A stretch of DNA of 64,000 nucleotides from Synechococcus sp. CC9902. Its GTDB lineage: Bacteria > Cyanobacteriota > Cyanobacteriia > PCC-6307 > Cyanobiaceae. The translations under genes and the position numbers were made by a program. How positions within the stretch are numbered: the stretch's first letter is position 1; every line of letters starts with the position of its first letter. This document shows positions 8,752 through 17,440 of the stretch, piece after piece. The notes below the pieces were generated by a model, which saw only the letters and a list, made by a program, of their open reading frames with translations, had not been told where the DNA came from and searched no databases. Where the stretch lies: NCBI RefSeq assembly GCF_000012505.1, contig NC_007513.1, forward strand, positions 930,001-994,000, given 5' to 3'.

Positions 8752-9641
8752 CAGAAATCAGCTCCTAATTGGATAGATGTTGAATTATTCAGTTCTGGAG
8801 TGCTCATGCTTTGGTAGGTTGATGTGTATTGAAAAGAGGTGAATAACTTCGAGTAGATTGATGGATAAAATTTAATTTTTGCAATCAAAGAATTTCCAGG
8901 CTTTAATTTAGGGGTTACGGCCGTTGAAAGAAGATTATTGAGTTCTAGCTTAAATCTTGGAGTTGGTTTCCAGGATAGATCGGTTGCAAATGCAGCCCCT
9001 GCATATGTATTTCCACAGTAAATGTCTTGCCCACATTGGCTCCCGCCATTGGTCCATTGCATGGAGGGCCCAATGGAGAGTGTAAATTCTGTGGTTTTGT
9101 TTTGAATGATGGATGTGCTAACTCCGAGACCAGTGAGAAGGCTATTCACTCCAGCATCATTTTTCCCGTCATAATTGTAATCCGTTAATGAATAAAAACT
9201 AAAGTCATCATTCAATCGGTAATCGTATCTAAATCCTGCTGATCCTTTTTGAGTTTTGATGTCCAATGGCTCACCCTTGTCTTGGCTTTGGTTGGTATTG
9301 AGTCCGGCCTTGAATACAAGAATATTCTTGTCGTTCTTATATTTGCTTTCGGCATTTAGGCTTGTCGATAATGAAGAATCACCATCTTTTTCATTGCCAA
9401 TTAACCCAGCGGTAATGGATGTGCTCCATGCCGGTGGGTCTGATGTTGGTTTCAGTGAGCTTGCACGAATGGTGAGTCGTCCAAGCTGTGGATGATCCAA
9501 GATCTTTTCTTGATCATCGCTAAGCTCTTCGACAATTGTTCCTGTGATGCTGTCGCCATTTAGCAGTTCAAGGGTGACAGTTTCAGCTTGAGAGATTCCT
9601 GCTGTGAAAAACAGTGAAAATAGTAAGAGATGCTGTTTCAC
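8751..9641 (-). CDS. DUF481 family outer-membrane beta-barrel protein
   Basis: 296 residues. A signal peptide (residues 1-19, LLLFSLFFTAGISQA) is followed by a small N-terminal domain (VTLELLNGDSITGTIVEEL) and then about 220 residues of alternating amphipathic strands ending in Phe (SIQLGADF), as in outer-membrane barrels. A disulfide is possible within QCGQDIYCGNTY. DUF481 members are salt-stress-linked YdiY-like barrels in enterobacteria; the role here is unknown. It is the middle gene of a coupled minus-strand run with a 41-residue membrane peptide upstream (8-base gap) and an NTF2-like protein downstream. Confidence 0.85.
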   Translation of the reverse strand: MKQHLLLFSLFFTAGISQAETVTLELLNGDSITGTIVEELSDDQEKILDHPQLGRLTIRASSLKPTSDPPAWSTSITAGLIGNEKDGDSSLSTSLNAESKYKNDKNILVFKAGLNTNQSQDKGEPLDIKTQKGSAGFRYDYRLNDDFSFYSLTDYNYDGKNDAGVNSLLTGLGVSTSIIQNKTTEFTLSIGPSMQWTNGGSQCGQDIYCGNTYAGAAFATDLSWKPTPRFKLELNNLLSTAVTPKLKPGNSLIAKIKFYPSIYSKLFTSFQYTSTYQSMSTPELNNSTSIQLGADF

Positions 9642-9649
9642 GACAACTA

Positions 9650-9775
9650 TTAATTAAAGAAACCCTTTGATTGCAGCCAAATTCCAACTGCGAGCAGTGG
9701 ACCTACTCCAGCGACTAGCAGCGTAATTTTTAATCGAAGTGGTGAAACCTGTTGACGGTTTTCGCGAAGGGACAT
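9650..9775 (-). CDS. 41-residue single-helix membrane protein
   Basis: ATG at 9773-9775, stop TAA at 9650-9652. Basic N terminus (SLRENRQQVSPLRLK), one membrane helix (ITLLVAGVGPLLAVGIWLQ), short tail KGFFN. Positive-inside rule predicts the N terminus in the cytoplasm. It is 8 bases upstream of the DUF481 gene and probably leads its operon. Confidence 0.55.
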   Translation of the reverse strand: MSLRENRQQVSPLRLKITLLVAGVGPLLAVGIWLQSKGFFN

Positions 9776-9843
9776 AGAGGAAACGACCAGAGCTGGCTGA
9801 CCTTAAGGGACCGGGTCAACAGTTTCGAAGGTCATTGCTGCGT

Positions 9844-10113
9844 TTAAAGCTCGTAGTCCTCCTCAAAATTTTTGATGAGCCCTTGGTAGAGGGCTAGAAG
9901 ACCCTCGGTTTCTTCGCAAAATCCATCGGTCGTGTATTTGGCGATCAGGCTCACCACGGCTGATCGAATTTGTGTGAAGGCTCCGAGGTACTCGCCTTGG
10001 ATGTCCTCATCGCGGATGTCATTGATGAGGGCACCGATCAACTCGATTTTTCGTTTTGCTGCGGCCATATCCGCTTCCATCTCCTTGCTGAGCTTGCGGC
10101 GCTTTTTCGGCAT
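9844..10113 (-). CDS. Conserved hypothetical helical protein
   Basis: 89 residues starting MPKKRRKLSKEMEADMAAAK; a second ATG one codon earlier is equally possible. It is a highly charged helical protein with a basic N terminus and acidic C terminus (KNFEEDYEL). One Cys (GFCEETEG). No motif identifies it. Divergent from the membrane protein that starts at 10185. Confidence 0.7.
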   Translation of the reverse strand: MPKKRRKLSKEMEADMAAAKRKIELIGALINDIRDEDIQGEYLGAFTQIRSAVVSLIAKYTTDGFCEETEGLLALYQGLIKNFEEDYEL

Positions 10114-10184
10114 CATCCGTCCCTTGCATCCGTGAGATTACGGGAGCCGCCCCCCCTAGCCTTAGACCCGGCGCATCCTTCGGT

Positions 10185-10427
10185 ATGAATTCAACAGTTC
10201 GAGGCATTGTTTACGTCTCTGTCTGTGTGGTGATCTGGGGAACGGTGGCCTCACTCATGGATTGGATGCTGTTGGTGGAAGAGGTTTACACCGAGGGAAC
10301 GTCTGGCCAGCTGTTTACATTCATCGCCTATGGCGCCGCCACGGTTGTGTTGGCAACGCGCTTCTCGAGCCGGTTCTTGGGAGACATCAATGCAGAATCA
10401 GATCAGAAGGCCTCGGGCGAGGAGTGA
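10185..10427 (+). CDS. Small membrane protein, two helices
   Basis: 80 residues. Helix 1 spans VYVSVCVVIWGTVASLMDWM and helix 2 FTFIAYGAATVVLATRF, with a 20-residue acidic loop between and a polar acidic tail (NAESDQKASGEE). The 3' 30 bases overlap the convergent TauE/SafE gene. Reads like a conserved picocyanobacterial membrane protein; function unknown. Confidence 0.7.
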   Translation: MNSTVRGIVYVSVCVVIWGTVASLMDWMLLVEEVYTEGTSGQLFTFIAYGAATVVLATRFSSRFLGDINAESDQKASGEE

Positions 10428-11174
10428 AAAGCCCATGATGAGGGCCAAGATTTCGAAGGCTTGTTTCACGACCTTGTCGCCCTGTTTGATCGACCAATGC
10501 GCTCCGATATAGCCGCCGATCAGTGACCCAACGATGAGGGCGGGGAGCCACTGCCAGTGGATGTCACCCTTTAGGCCAAGGGTGAGGGCGCCTATACCGT
10601 TCCAACCCAGTCCGACGAGAATCAACGTGTGGGCAACAGCTCGGGTGTAACTCAACCCGAACCATCGCACCAACCAAAGCGTCACGAATAGGCCCGTTCC
10701 GGACGTCAGAGATCCGTTGATAATCCCAATGGTGAAAAGTCCAAAGGCACCTACCCAGAGTGTTGTGCCAGTGACCGCTCGACGATGTTCATCGTTGCCA
10801 AGCCGTGGTCGACGCGAGGAATACAGGCCCAAGCCCAGGGTGAGAAAAGCGAGGCAAATCGTCGCTGTGTTGTCGGGTATCGCCAGAACCAGGTTGGCTC
10901 CGATGACAACCCCTGGAAGCCCTGCGCAAAGCACGAGAGCCGATAAGCGTCGATCCAAGCTGCTGGCTCGCCAGTGGCGACCAGCGGCCCCGACGCCGAG
11001 GGCCACACTCGCCACTTTATGGGTGGCCAAAGCCGTCGAAAAGTCCAGTCCCAGCAGAATTAATGCTGGGAGCTGAACCAAGCCAGCACCACCACCAGCA
11101 AACGCCGATAGACCGTTGGAGATCAACGCCACCACAGCGAGGGCGAGTTGCACCGGCAGGTCTTCCGTGATCAT
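10398..11174 (-). CDS. TauE/SafE family permease
   Basis: 258 residues, eight predicted helices. The family hallmark repeat is visible: GGGAGLVQLPALILLGLDF near the N terminus and INGSLTSGTGLFVTLWLVRW in the second half. Members export sulfite, sulfoacetate or other organosulfur anions in characterised bacteria; the substrate here is unknown. The start overlaps the stop of the upstream hypothetical gene by 4 bases (11171-11174), so the two form an operon. Confidence 0.9.
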   Translation of the reverse strand: MITEDLPVQLALAVVALISNGLSAFAGGGAGLVQLPALILLGLDFSTALATHKVASVALGVGAAGRHWRASSLDRRLSALVLCAGLPGVVIGANLVLAIPDNTATICLAFLTLGLGLYSSRRPRLGNDEHRRAVTGTTLWVGAFGLFTIGIINGSLTSGTGLFVTLWLVRWFGLSYTRAVAHTLILVGLGWNGIGALTLGLKGDIHWQWLPALIVGSLIGGYIGAHWSIKQGDKVVKQAFEILALIMGFSLLARGLLI

Positions 11175-11674
11175 TCGCTTGGATTGGTCAGGAAGGCGAT
11201 TGGTACCGAAAACGTGACGATTCGATGGGGTTCCCCTGGAAGAATCGCGACGCAGGCCACTTCCCGATCAGCGTGGGCTTCCTTTGATTTCAAGACGAAT
11301 GCCGTTGCATCTTCGACACTCCACATCGGTGCCTCGCCATTGCGTCGTTCCTCCCGATAAGCCTCCCAAACCTCGTTGAATGCATCGGCTTGCGCCCCTT
11401 GCTTCATCTCGGTGAGGGCTTCCTCGACGCCCACGTCTTCAAAACGAGCGAAGAACTGCAGCATCAACGGATGGCCGATCGTGGCTGATGCTCGCAATGT
11501 TGAGTTAATTGTCCCCACAGACGTCACCACCAGCTTTGGAGCATCACGTCTTGCATCGATGACTCCAATGGGCAAACTCAAGTCCCAACTCGATTTTCCA
11601 CTCACAGCACAGGCCAGATCAAACAGACCTAATGCGCACTTCTTGATCAGAGCCTGAATAAGTTGTTTCTCCAT
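11171..11674 (-). CDS. Conserved hypothetical protein coupled to TauE/SafE permease
   Basis: 167 residues starting MEKQLIQALIKKCALGLFDL (an ATG one codon earlier is possible). Mixed alpha/beta protein with strands (PKLVVTSVGTINSTL, REVACVAILPGEPHRIVTFS) and an acidic helical centre. No membrane segment, no recognised domain. The 4-base overlap with the permease gene suggests related function. Confidence 0.7.
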   Translation of the reverse strand: MEKQLIQALIKKCALGLFDLACAVSGKSSWDLSLPIGVIDARRDAPKLVVTSVGTINSTLRASATIGHPLMLQFFARFEDVGVEEALTEMKQGAQADAFNEVWEAYREERRNGEAPMWSVEDATAFVLKSKEAHADREVACVAILPGEPHRIVTFSVPIAFLTNPSE

Positions 11675-11753
11675 CACGGTTCTATTGAGGACGGTGCCGA
11701 ACGTCGATTGTGGAAAATTCTTGCCAGAGTTGCCGGGCTCTTCTGCTTTGGCG

Positions 11754-11924
11754 ATGTCGCTCGTAAAAATTTATCTGGATGCTGTGACCCACCAAGTGAT
11801 CACGAGCGAAGAATTAGCTTATTTGGTTGGGAACCAAGATTGTTTCGATGGATCTGAGCTCAAATTGTCTGCTCGACTTGAGAGTTTGATCAGTTCAGGG
11901 ACCATCAGCGTTGGTTCACGCTGA
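11754..11924 (+). CDS. Small protein of dispersed family A (copy 2, 56 aa)
   Basis: The start is set at the ATG at 11754 by alignment with the other two copies: MSLVKIYLDAVTHQVITSEE, then YLVGNQDCF, then ARLESLISSGTISVGSR. The shared family positions are listed under the copy at 7528-7707; this copy is the most divergent, lacking the EEAAA stretch. An upstream in-frame ATG at 11685 would add 23 residues that have no counterpart in the family. Confidence 0.72.
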   Translation: MSLVKIYLDAVTHQVITSEELAYLVGNQDCFDGSELKLSARLESLISSGTISVGSR

Positions 11925-12082
11925 ACTGCGACTCGTACCAAACAACAATTTTTGAACGTTTTTAATAACCCAACGCATTGATTTTGACCTCAGGGTTTGA
12001 CGACGAAAAATATCTCGCTCCATCATCATTTCCACCCTTAGATAGCCACCTGATAGTCAGGTTTTTAATATTCGTCAACCTT

Positions 12083-12241
12083 TTATGGCAGTGCTACAAC
12101 ACCAGACCAGCTTTGTAGGACGTCTGGCCCCCCCTGGATAAGCGACGCCATTGTGGTGAAGGAACCAATTCCCACACCCAAGACGAGGCCCATCGCGAAG
12201 AGGATGGCGCCCGTGAGTGCGATTCGATCAGTAAAGGGCAT
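12083..12241 (-). CDS. 52-residue single-helix membrane protein
   Basis: ATG at 12239-12241, stop TAA at 12083-12085. A Gly-rich hydrophobic helix (IALTGAILFAMGLVLGVGIG) is followed by a polar tail that ends in SWSGVVALP. Stands alone. Function unknown. Confidence 0.55.
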   Translation of the reverse strand: MPFTDRIALTGAILFAMGLVLGVGIGSFTTMASLIQGGPDVLQSWSGVVALP

Positions 12242-12559
12242 TGTTTAAAAGCTCGCCATCGAACTCTCCATGGGTTTCATCGTTTTGGCGATGAATGTGT
12301 CACAGCTCGTGATCTATTCCGATTGACCTTCGAAGTGATGTGTTCCTTTGGCCATAAAGGTAGAAATACTTGGTGAGTATTGGATTGCACTGCCGCTAAG
12401 AAATAGTCGACTTAAAGGTGAAGCTTGACCGATAAAAACAATGGATAAAATATCCAAAAGGTTGATAACGAATTACCGCAGGCTGTGTCCGAACACAATG
12501 ATGGGAAGGTTCGGCTATCGAAAAAAAGAGACGCAGTGGCTTCACGCTCAACTCAATAA

Positions 12560-12649
12560 ATGATCCAGCAACTCTCGCGACCTCCCTGTTTCGAGCTGTT
12601 TTGTCAGCAAAACCTCGATGAGCCTTTGTGGCTCGTTGACGACGACTGA
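12560..12649 (+). CDS. Possible 29-residue peptide
   Basis: ATG at 12560 directly after an in-frame TAA; product MIQQLSRPPCFELFCQQNLD followed by EPLWLVDDD. Two Cys and a sharply acidic end look protein-like, but there is no ribosome-binding site and no homolog in this window. Tentative. Confidence 0.3.
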   Translation: MIQQLSRPPCFELFCQQNLDEPLWLVDDD

Positions 12650-12693
12650 ATCAGAAAGTGATCTTCTAACTTTTGAGGAGTTGGGGTTGGGAC

Positions 12694-13368
12694 ATGGCAC
12701 GGGTTGTCGCCGTTAGCGGTGCTTCAGGAAAAACCGGTTATCGAATTGCAGAAGAGTTGTTGGCCGCAGGGGTTCAACCGCGTCTATTGCTTCGTCGCGA
12801 ATCTGCTGTTCCAGCATCTTTGTCGAATTGCGAGCAGGTGCGCCTGAGTATCGAGAATGATTGTGCGCTCGATCAAGCGTTGCTTGGGGCCGAGGCGCTG
12901 ATCATTGCCACCGGTGCACGACCATCGATTGATCTCAGCGGCCCTATGCGTGTGGATGCATGGGGGGTTAAGCGCCAAATTGCAAGTTGCCAACGGGTCA
13001 ACGTCAACCGCGTGGTGTTGGTGAGTTCGCTCTGTGCAGGACGTTGGCGGCATCCACTCAATCTTTTCGGACTGATTCTTGTGTGGAAAAGGATCGGTGA
13101 ACGAGCGTTAGAGCGAAGTGGGTTGAATTGGACTGTTGTTCGTCCTGGAGGTTTGTCTGAAAGGGAGTCTGGTCTCGAGCAAGAGGGTATTCGTCTGACA
13201 GGCCCGGATCAGCAGGACAAGAATTCCATTCCACGGCGCCTTGTTGCTCAATGCTGTGTCGATGCACTTGAGACCCCCGGCTCGATCGGACGGATCTTGG
13301 AAATCACCAGTGATGAGAACGTTCCCCGGGTTGCCTTGGCCGAAGCTCTGCCCTCAGCAGCCCTCTGA
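12694..13368 (+). CDS. NAD(P)-binding atypical SDR (YwnB/BVR-B-like)
   Basis: 224 residues from the ATG at 12694. The N terminus VVAVSGASGKTGYRIAEELL is the GxxGxxG Rossmann loop of atypical short-chain reductases. LLRRESAV binds the cofactor phosphate in related proteins. ALIIATGARPSID, VVLVSSLCAG and WTVVRPGGLSE match the strands around the active site. The classical YxxxK pair is not evident. Plant and cyanobacterial relatives include proteins tied to chlorophyll or quinone metabolism, but no specific reaction can be given. An upstream TTG (12673) in frame is less likely. Confidence 0.82.
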   Translation: MARVVAVSGASGKTGYRIAEELLAAGVQPRLLLRRESAVPASLSNCEQVRLSIENDCALDQALLGAEALIIATGARPSIDLSGPMRVDAWGVKRQIASCQRVNVNRVVLVSSLCAGRWRHPLNLFGLILVWKRIGERALERSGLNWTVVRPGGLSERESGLEQEGIRLTGPDQQDKNSIPRRLVAQCCVDALETPGSIGRILEITSDENVPRVALAEALPSAAL

Positions 13369-13436
13369 GTAAAAATACTTATTTCGCGTCAATTATCCCG
13401 GGTTGCTCGCACAGCTTCACGAAAGTTTTTTAAGTT

Positions 13437-13955
13437 ATGTTGATGTTGCCTTGGGTCATGATCCGCGCTGTTCTCACCCGTCCTCTGTTTGCCGACCTGG
13501 GCTTGCTCGTCCTTCGGGTTTTGACTGGTGCGCTACTCATCCATCACGGATATGAAAAATTAGCCAATATCGAAAATTTTGCTGACGCATTTGTTCGTCC
13601 GCTGCACCTTCCGTTTCCGATCGTTCTTTCGTACGTTGCCGCGTTTTCTGAGGTGATTGGCAGCTGGTTGTTGATCACCGGCTTGCTAACCCGAGTTGGC
13701 GCCGCAGCAATTGCAGGAACAATCACAGTGGCGATTTATCACGCCATCGTTACTGCTGGTTTCAATATCTACCTGCTCGAATTGCTTGGCCTTTATTTGG
13801 CGGCGGCAGGAACAGTTTTGGCTTGTGGTCCAGGCCTTTTCTCGATTGACGAATTGATCTCTCGTCTTGTCGAGCCGAATATTGAAATTGATTCAACCTC
13901 AGAATCTCTCGACGAACCCTCAGTCGTCTTAAGTGAGGCATCAGCAACTCGCTGA
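13437..13955 (+). CDS. DoxX family membrane protein
   Basis: 172 residues, four predicted helices. The N-terminal half carries the DoxX signature: LGLLVLRVLTGALLIHHGYEKL and SYVAAFSEVIGSWLLITGLL. The C-terminal 40 residues are acidic and disordered. Members are often associated with thiosulfate:quinone oxidoreduction or redox stress systems; no partner is adjacent, so the role is open. 20 bases separate it from the downstream hydrolase, suggesting cotranscription. Confidence 0.88.
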   Translation: MLMLPWVMIRAVLTRPLFADLGLLVLRVLTGALLIHHGYEKLANIENFADAFVRPLHLPFPIVLSYVAAFSEVIGSWLLITGLLTRVGAAAIAGTITVAIYHAIVTAGFNIYLLELLGLYLAAAGTVLACGPGLFSIDELISRLVEPNIEIDSTSESLDEPSVVLSEASATR

Positions 13956-13975
13956 TTTTTTCCACTCAGACTTAG

Positions 13976-14626
13976 GTGGTTTCTCCAACCCTTTTGATTT
14001 CCAAACCGGTTGAAGCAAAAGCCACCCTTGTACTCGCCCATGGAGCAGGTAGTGGCATAAGGGAATCAATGTTGGATTTCCTCTCAGATGGTTTAACTCA
14101 TCAAGGCTGGAGAGTTGTCCGCTTTGAATTCCCGTACATGGCTCGGCAGTCATCAACAGGCCGCAGGACGTTCCCAGACAAGTTGTCAGTTCTACTGGAC
14201 GCCTATCGATCTGTTGTTGAAGTTTTGAATAAGGACATTCAGCAACCACTCCTCATTGGTGGAAAATCAATGGGTGGACGAATTGCTTCGTTACTTGCCA
14301 ATTCCTTGTACAACGATGATTTGATCCAAGGAGTTGTCTGCCTTGGTTATCCTTTCCATCCCTTAAAAAAGCCCGATCAATTAAGAACCGAACACCTCGG
14401 ATCCTTCTCAGCTCCAATGTTGATCGTTCAAGGGGAGCGTGACCCGATGGGTGGACGAGAAGAAGTTGATAACTATGTGCTGTCCGATCAAATTCAGATT
14501 CGTTGGATCTCCGATGGAGATCACAGCTTTTCGCCAAGAAAGCGCTCTGGTTTCACTGTTAAGCAAAATCTCGACCAAGCCATTCGCTGCGTTGACGTGT
14601 TCATGAACGATGTTTGCAATCGTTGA
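13976..14626 (+). CDS. Alpha/beta hydrolase of the KANL3/Tex30 type
   Basis: 216 residues with GTG start at 13976. The fold is complete: strand and oxyanion region LVLAHGAGSG, nucleophile elbow IGGKSMGGRIAS (Ser in GxSxG), acid region LIVQGERDPMGG (Asp), and final WISDGDHSFSP (His). Substrate unknown; relatives are dienelactone-hydrolase-like esterases. Follows the DoxX gene by 20 bases. Confidence 0.87.
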   Translation: MVSPTLLISKPVEAKATLVLAHGAGSGIRESMLDFLSDGLTHQGWRVVRFEFPYMARQSSTGRRTFPDKLSVLLDAYRSVVEVLNKDIQQPLLIGGKSMGGRIASLLANSLYNDDLIQGVVCLGYPFHPLKKPDQLRTEHLGSFSAPMLIVQGERDPMGGREEVDNYVLSDQIQIRWISDGDHSFSPRKRSGFTVKQNLDQAIRCVDVFMNDVCNR

Positions 14627-14697
14627 TACACGAACTGAACCGCATGACGCCAATGCTTGCGTCCACACGGCACAATTAGGGGGCACGTCCTATTCGC

Positions 14698-14853
14698 ATG
14701 AAAGAAGTCAGTCTGCTGGAAATGATCGGCCGATCTTTTGCCAAGGTGGCGGCCGGCGCTGGAGTTGCAGCGCTCTTGATTTGGCTCACGTACGTGATGC
14801 TCGATATCGGAAATATGCAATCCGGCTTCACGTTGCCTCAGTCCACCTACTAA
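14698..14853 (+). CDS. 51-residue single-helix membrane protein
   Basis: ATG at 14698, stop TAA 14851-14853. Amphipathic N-terminal segment (KEVSLLEMIGRSFAK), helix VAAGAGVAALLIWLTYVML, polar tail ending TLPQSTY. Only 6 bases separate it from the next small gene. Function unknown. Confidence 0.6.
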   Translation: MKEVSLLEMIGRSFAKVAAGAGVAALLIWLTYVMLDIGNMQSGFTLPQSTY

Positions 14854-14859
14854 CCAGTC

Positions 14860-15036
14860 ATGGACTGGAGTTCTCCAACGCCCAGCTTGCTCATCACGGC
14901 GGGATTGTGTTGTCTCGTGCAGATTTTATGGATCGGTTTCTTGTTACGCCGTAATCGACGTCAAAGAGGAGCTTTCCCACTTAGTCGTGATGAGTTTCGT
15001 CGAGACCTCGACCGAATCCTTAGCCAAGATCTTTGA
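14860..15036 (+). CDS. 58-residue membrane-anchored protein with basic cytoplasmic domain
   Basis: ATG at 14860. One helix (LLITAGLCCLVQILWIGFLL) followed by RRNRRQRGAF and a charged helix SRDEFRRDLDRILSQDL. The tail resembles a short interaction helix. Likely cotranscribed with the 51-residue gene 6 bases upstream. Confidence 0.6.
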   Translation: MDWSSPTPSLLITAGLCCLVQILWIGFLLRRNRRQRGAFPLSRDEFRRDLDRILSQDL

Positions 15037-15127
15037 CTGTTGGAGAGAAATGTTTTCTGAGCATCGACCAAGGCCAAACTTTCAAAGTCTCTGCCAGGTC
15101 TGACTGATGCGTCAGCTCCCAGGACGG

Positions 15128-15436
15128 ATGAAGCCGCAATGGTTGCGAACGCTTGCGACGGTTGCCATCAGTGCGGTGGCAACCATTTGGTTTTTGGCTC
15201 TGCTCCCATGGCTGTTGCTCATGGCCTTACTGCTCGGTCTTGCCCTGATACCTGTATTGAGGCGTCTACGAAAGGAGGTGGATGCCACCACTGCATTTGA
15301 TCTTGAGAAGCCCGTGGTTGACGTCACGCCTTGGCATCAGCAGGTGCGTAATGCTTGGCAACAACCTTTAGGCCGTCCTTGGGGCTCGGGCTGGGGATCA
15401 GCTGGAGATCGAGATCCTGATCGCCGGCAAGGCTGA
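15128..15436 (+). CDS. Hypothetical membrane-anchored protein overlapping the P450 gene
   Basis: 102 residues from the ATG at 15128 (AGGA at 15120-15123; an ATG at 15107 is the alternative). One long hydrophobic segment (VATIWFLALLPWLLLMALLL) then a basic stretch VLRRLRKEVDATTAFDLEK. The last 113 bases overlap the convergent P450 gene; the Gly/Trp/Arg-rich end probably reflects P450 coding sequence, so the 3' end deserves caution. Confidence 0.5.
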   Translation: MKPQWLRTLATVAISAVATIWFLALLPWLLLMALLLGLALIPVLRRLRKEVDATTAFDLEKPVVDVTPWHQQVRNAWQQPLGRPWGSGWGSAGDRDPDRRQG

Positions 15437-16625
15437 GTTGAACCCGTTTCAGAAGTCCCACCACCATGAGGCGGATTTCAAGTTCAGCAAGGGCTTTCCC
15501 CAAGCAAACACGCTCACCGCCTCCAAAAGGCAACAGTGTTGGTTTGTTGGATCCATCAAGATGGCGTTGAGGACGAAATTCGTTTAGTTCGCTGCTTCCA
15601 GCACGATTGGAGGAAGCCAAAGCGACTTGCACCACATGACCTTTTGGAATGAGAATATTGGCGAGCTCAATCGGGCGGCAGGTGCGGCGAAAAAATCCCC
15701 CGACAGGTGGCGTCATGCGCATCACTTCAGTCACGACGGCTTGAAGTCTGGGAGCGCGGTTACCATCAAATGCAGTGGTTGCATCACCCTGAGGTGGCCA
15801 CTCCAGGCCATCCAGTTCCTCACGCAGCCATGGCTCAACATGAGGCTCGATTAGACAAGCCCGCATCAAACAGCTCAATGACGACGCAGTTGTTTCATAA
15901 CCAGCGAAGAGCAATAGAAGTAGTTGTTCGACGATGTCGTCTGCTGTGAGTGGTTGTCCTGCCTCATCGAGACCACCAGCGAGTAAATCCAGTCCGCCAC
16001 GGTTTTGATCCGCTTGCTCAAGAACGTCTCTAAGCCTGTCGAGTAGGCGACGTCTTGCCGCTAACGCATTCGCAAAGGGCGTTCCTGGAATGGCGATGGG
16101 CACAGAGAACAAAGCTTGTGTCCAAATCTCAAAGTCATGAAAGAGGGCATCACGGTCTGAACCCTCTAAACCCAGAACTGTCGTTGCAATCACGCGAAAG
16201 GCAAATCGCCGCATGCGATCAGCAAGCCGTATTGGCTTTGTTTCTTCAAGCAACTCTTGGCTGAGCTCATCCACCAAGCCAATCATTCCAGGGGTGTAGC
16301 GCTTCAGTGCTGCACTGGAAAACAATTGACCCACGACTCTCCGACGCGCTTTGTGGTCGGAGCCATTTCGGTTCGCAAGGGATTGGCTGCCAAGGAGTTG
16401 GCGAACACTCTCGGGCCACCAACCTTCAACGGCGTCGCCTTGCGCCAGAAGATCGGCAATGGCTTTGTCGCCTCGGATGAAGACGAGTCGTTGACCGATG
16501 AGCGATGTTTCGAAAATATCGCCGAACTCGGTAAAGCGTCTGGTCGCGAAATCCGGGTCCCGAAAAAAATTAATGGCTTCAACAATGCCGGTAACTGCTC
16601 CTGTGCTGGGCAGAGGACGAGACAT
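15324..16625 (-). CDS. Cytochrome P450 (CYP120-like)
   Basis: 433 residues, full length for a bacterial P450. The I-helix oxygen-binding motif is FAGYETTASSLS (about residue 240), the ExxR motif is VVTEVMRMTPP, and the heme-thiolate loop is PFGGGERVCLGKALAE with the ligand Cys. The C terminus ends in a normal beta-sheet region. Cyanobacterial CYP120 oxidises retinoids or apocarotenoids, a plausible but unproven role here. No ferredoxin reductase is adjacent; ferredoxin could supply electrons. Confidence 0.93.
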   Translation of the reverse strand: MSRPLPSTGAVTGIVEAINFFRDPDFATRRFTEFGDIFETSLIGQRLVFIRGDKAIADLLAQGDAVEGWWPESVRQLLGSQSLANRNGSDHKARRRVVGQLFSSAALKRYTPGMIGLVDELSQELLEETKPIRLADRMRRFAFRVIATTVLGLEGSDRDALFHDFEIWTQALFSVPIAIPGTPFANALAARRRLLDRLRDVLEQADQNRGGLDLLAGGLDEAGQPLTADDIVEQLLLLLFAGYETTASSLSCLMRACLIEPHVEPWLREELDGLEWPPQGDATTAFDGNRAPRLQAVVTEVMRMTPPVGGFFRRTCRPIELANILIPKGHVVQVALASSNRAGSSELNEFRPQRHLDGSNKPTLLPFGGGERVCLGKALAELEIRLMVVGLLKRVQLSLAGDQDLDLQLIPSPSPKDGLKVVAKHYAPADAKA

Positions 16626-16681
16626 AAACCGATGGCTATGGGCTGATATGGGGGGAAACGAGGCCTAGTGAATCCATCCCT

Positions 16682-16834
16682 TTAGGTGGATTTGTTTTGC
16701 ATGGCGGCATAGGTCACTGCTCCCCCAGCTACCACGGTGAGGATTCCTGTGCTGATCAGAAAGCTCACGAGTAAAAGGAAACCGATCAATGAGCCCAGAA
16801 GCGACATTTTGAAGCGGAGAAGCTGAGACTTCAT
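16682..16834 (-). CDS. 50-residue membrane protein
   Basis: Start taken at the ATG at 16834 (MKSQLLRFKMSLLGSLIGFL); earlier in-frame starts up to 16927 would add a second hydrophobic stretch and a Cys-Pro segment of less typical composition. A long hydrophobic region (SLIGFLLLVSFLISTGILTV then AGGAVTYAAMQNKST) could form one long helix or a hairpin. Function unknown. Confidence 0.5.
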   Translation of the reverse strand: MKSQLLRFKMSLLGSLIGFLLLVSFLISTGILTVVAGGAVTYAAMQNKST

Positions 16835-17007
16835 CAGCATCACCAGCAAGAGCAGAACCGTTGCTTTCAGTCCAGCGATTTTTGCTGCACTGATTGGGCA
16901 AAGCGGGTTGATGAGGAACACGGACAACCACCAGAGTTATTCGAGTCTGGCGAAGCAAGGCCATTAAACGCGACATCGATCAACGCCTCCACGAGGTTCG
17001 TGACATT

Positions 17008-17030
17008 AAAAAACCCCCGATGGAGGGGGT
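17008..17030 (-). terminator. Rho-independent terminator of rpsU
   Basis: On the minus strand ACCCCC, a six-base loop and GGGGGT are followed by a run of T. It lies 25 bases after the rpsU stop. Confidence 0.8.
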
Positions 17031-17054
17031 AGGAAGCATCGCCTCAGCAGCAGA

Positions 17055-17231
17055 TTAACGGCGGCGATTGCGTGAACGTTGCTTCAGTTTGCGCTTGTAT
17101 TTTTCAACCGGAGTTTCGTGGTGACGGATGCGACGCAGGTCGGAAAAGATGCCGGCCTTGGCGACAGAGCGCTTGAAACGTCGTAGTGCGGATTCAATAC
17201 CCTCATTTTCGCCGACTGTGACCTGGCTCAT
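17055..17231 (-). CDS. rpsU: 30S ribosomal protein S21
   Basis: 58 residues starting [20 protein letters not shown], the standard S21 N terminus, and ending in the basic [14 protein letters not shown]21 helps the small subunit base-pair with Shine-Dalgarno sequences. The ATG at 17231 is preferred over an upstream in-frame start because it matches the family length. Monocistronic with a terminator downstream. Confidence 0.97.
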
Positions 17232-17440
17232 CCGTTCTCCGAAACAGAGCAAAAAAGGACTTTACCAGCCTCCGTATCCCCATTGACGTGAATGATCAGG
17301 AATGTCCTGACAAACCTCCAAACATTCGACTCAACAACGTGGAATCCCACCTCGGATGACATGGCCGCCCCGCATCAGGTAAAGGTCAAGAAATTCAACG
17401 CAGTTGTGCAGCAAGACCCAACTCCTGTGAATCTTGTGGC